A stretch of 64,000 nucleotides of DNA from Neckera pumila (Eukaryota > Streptophyta > Bryopsida > Hypnales > Neckeraceae). The notes under the pieces are model-generated. The model searched no databases and had not been told where the DNA came from. It worked only from the letters and a program-made list of their open reading frames with translations. Made by a program: the position numbers and the translations under genes. The stretch is taken from positions 8,553,823 through 8,617,822 of the forward strand of contig OZ018408.1 in the NCBI GenBank assembly GCA_963969595.1, given 5' to 3'. Positions 62,342-64,000 of this stretch are shown in pieces (position 1 is the stretch's first letter; each line of letters begins with the position of its first letter).

Positions 62342-63075
62342 ATGACTTTAGCCATTGGAAAGTCTTCCAAAGAACCAAAAGGTTTGTTTGATAGCATGGA
62401 TGACTGGCTACGAAGAGACTGTTTTGTATTATTTTGTAGGTTGGTCTAGTTTATTACTTTTTCCATGTTCTTATTTTGATTTAGATGGATGGTTTATAGG
62501 TACAACTTTTGTTTTTTCATGGTATACTCATGGATTGGCTAGCTCTTATTTAAAAGGCTGTAATTTTCTAACTGTTGCAGTTTCTATTCCTGCTAATAGT
62601 TTAGTACATTCTTTATTACTATTATGGGGTCCTGAAGCACATTCAAGGAGAATTTCCTCGTTGGTGTCAATTAGGAGGTTTATGGACTTTCGTTGCTCTT
62701 CATGGTGCTTTTGCACTAATAGGCTTTATGTTGTGCCAATTTGAGCTAGCTAGATCTGTACAAATACGTCCTTATAATGCAATTGCTTTTTTTGGTCCAA
62801 TTGTTGTTTTTGTCTTTGTATTTTTAATCTATCATCTTAGCTAATCAGGTTGGTTTTTTGCACCTAGCTTTGGTGTAGCATCCATTTCTTGATTTATTTT
62901 ATTCTTTCAAGGTTTTCATAACTGGACTTTAAACCCTTTTTATAAGATGCGAGTTGCTGGAGTTTTAGGAGCAACTCTTTTAAGCTCTATTCACGATGCT
63001 ACTGTTGAAAATACTTTATTTGAAGATGGTGATGGTGCAAATACATTCCATGCTTTTAACGCAACTTAGTTTGAA
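62342..63075 (+). pseudogene. psbD: Nuclear copy of plastid psbD (photosystem II D2), decayed
   Basis: The sequence starts ATGACTTTAGCCATTGGAAA, the psbD start, and reads [20 protein letters not shown] frameshift near 62420 is followed by [20 protein letters not shown] and [16 protein letters not shown] second break near 62640 is followed by [43 protein letters not shown] and [17 protein letters not shown]. Stops interrupt it at about 62842, 62892 and 63067. It covers roughly the first 245 of 353 residues of D2. Several changes against the conserved protein look like C-to-T or G-to-A transitions. A nuclear plastid insertion (NUPT) explains the damage. Confidence 0.88.
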
Positions 63076-64000
63076 GAAACTTCTTGTTCACTATAGTTTT
63101 GAAGCCTATTTAATTTAGTAAACACATTGTTAGGGTTATCAAACAGATTATTTAGGTATAAAATTTGGATTATTTTATGTTGCTTTTTATTTAAATTTGT
63201 TAGTTTCTTCATTATCTATAACAATTCTTTAACTCTTTTTCTGCTTCTGGTAAATTGAAAAGGTAATCTTTCACATTCTGCTAGAGAGGCAATAAAAAAG
63301 CAAAAAAACCAATAGATTGACGCCATAAATTCCACCCCCAAAAAACATATTTCAACTGTGCTTCGATGATATTGGTGGTACTTAAACTATTGGATAATTA
63401 TGGTCGATTTAGCATTAATGTTAATATCTCTATTCCAAAACTGTACATGAAACTTTAGCATCATACGGCTCCTCAACGGTCATGTTAATAAAAATCTTAT
63501 AATTTTCATTATAGAGAAATTTATTCATTTGACCAATGAGATTCTTTTTGCTATAATATTAAATGCTTTGGAATCTATCTCAGCCTTTACAGCTATTATT
63601 AGTACCAGCTCCAATTATCTCTACTATATTTTAATTATAAATAAGGATTGTAAAAGGATTACTTTGTTCCTAATAGTCATTTTGTTTTGATAAATAGGGC
63701 TATAATTCAGATTGATTTTTTAAGGAAATACTTTTTATGCATTTCTACTAGTGCTAAATCTTTATTGTATTTTAATAAATTTTGGTTATCTATAAAATTA
63801 TTTTATACTAATCTGTTGTGTATTTTTGTGTTTCTAACCTTTTATTTTTGCTCAATTTTATATACAATAAAAAAATAATAAAAGATTTTTTATATATTTT
63901 ATCTTTTGCTCTTGCTATCAAGTCTCAATAACTAATTTGAACCTGGGGTACATTTTTTAATTGTTTTGCATGCTTTCACTCTTGGATTAAATTTTATCAC
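63076..64000. other. AT-rich, probably plastid-derived, scrambled DNA
   Basis: Composition matches the psbD insert. Apart from the intron fragment at 63437-63471 I cannot assign plastid genes. Short open frames, including 63687-63878, are not recognisable. Confidence 0.4.
63437..63471 (-). ncRNA. Group II intron domain V fragment
   Basis: The minus strand reads GAGCCGTATGATGCTAAAG then TTTCATGTACAG, close to the conserved domain V of organellar group II introns (GAGCCGTATG ... GTACGGTT). The outer stem pairs with one mismatch and G-U pairs. It is in opposite orientation to the adjacent psbD copy, so the insert is rearranged. It is a fragment with no expected function. Confidence 0.6.

Noticed and set aside
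1..64000. CRISPR arrays, bacterial operons, prophage or other defence loci
   Set aside because: No spaced direct-repeat arrays and no prokaryotic gene organisation; all genes are intron-containing plant genes or transposon remnants, apart from one intronless plant kinase.

Overview
The window is nuclear DNA of a land plant. The support is spliced genes with short GT-AG introns, plant-type telomere-box motifs (AGGGTTT repeats), plastid-targeted housekeeping proteins, a full-length NO VEIN orthologue and an inserted, decayed plastid psbD copy. Very AT-rich intergenic DNA, hAT and pogo-type transposase remnants and PEPC-kinase/CDPK-like kinase sequences would suit a bryophyte or another early-diverging lineage. 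That is inference, and I cannot name the species. No sequence here is bacterial or viral.

Layout. 1-570: 5' exon of an unidentified His-rich gene (minus) running off the left edge. 1922-5033: gamma-SNAP (minus, 9 exons). 5034-6876: GC-rich intergenic DNA. 6877-9422: hAT-like transposase pseudogene. 9530-25440: a 16-kb AT-rich repeat field. It holds a 1.75-kb palindromic element with two short relatives, a family of about 0.9-kb elements with TTAA at their ends, one intact intronless Ser/Thr kinase and one broken kinase fragment. 26172-26679: broken SR45a/Tra2-like RRM gene. 27934-30838: short-form tRNase Z, probably plastid (8 exons). 31233-32168: another TTAA element. 33757-34649: two-exon acylphosphatase with a CACTA-like MITE in its intron. 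36128-38697: pogo/Tigger-type transposon with both terminal repeats. 39694-50659: NO VEIN (15 exons, 2638 aa as assembled). 53585-61824: plastid RecG helicase (minus, 19 exons, 1146 aa as assembled). 62342 to the end: a nuclear plastid insertion with psbD and a group II intron domain V.

The intact genes are single-copy housekeeping genes with no operon-like relationship. tRNase Z (tRNA 3' maturation) and RecG (branch migration, organelle genome stability) both look plastid-targeted. gamma-SNAP acts in SNARE recycling. NO VEIN combines a GHKL ATPase with a C-terminal DUF3883 domain that keeps a PD-(D/E)xK-like motif. Exon joins were made by hand from splice consensus, reading phase and family similarity. 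The gamma-SNAP, tRNase Z, NO VEIN and RecG models each close in frame.

I found no convincing new multi-gene system. The best leads are the TTAA-bounded element family with an empty site readable from a nested insertion, the large palindrome and its short relatives, the nuclease-like signature in NO VEIN, and telo-box runs in the 5' parts of four genes.
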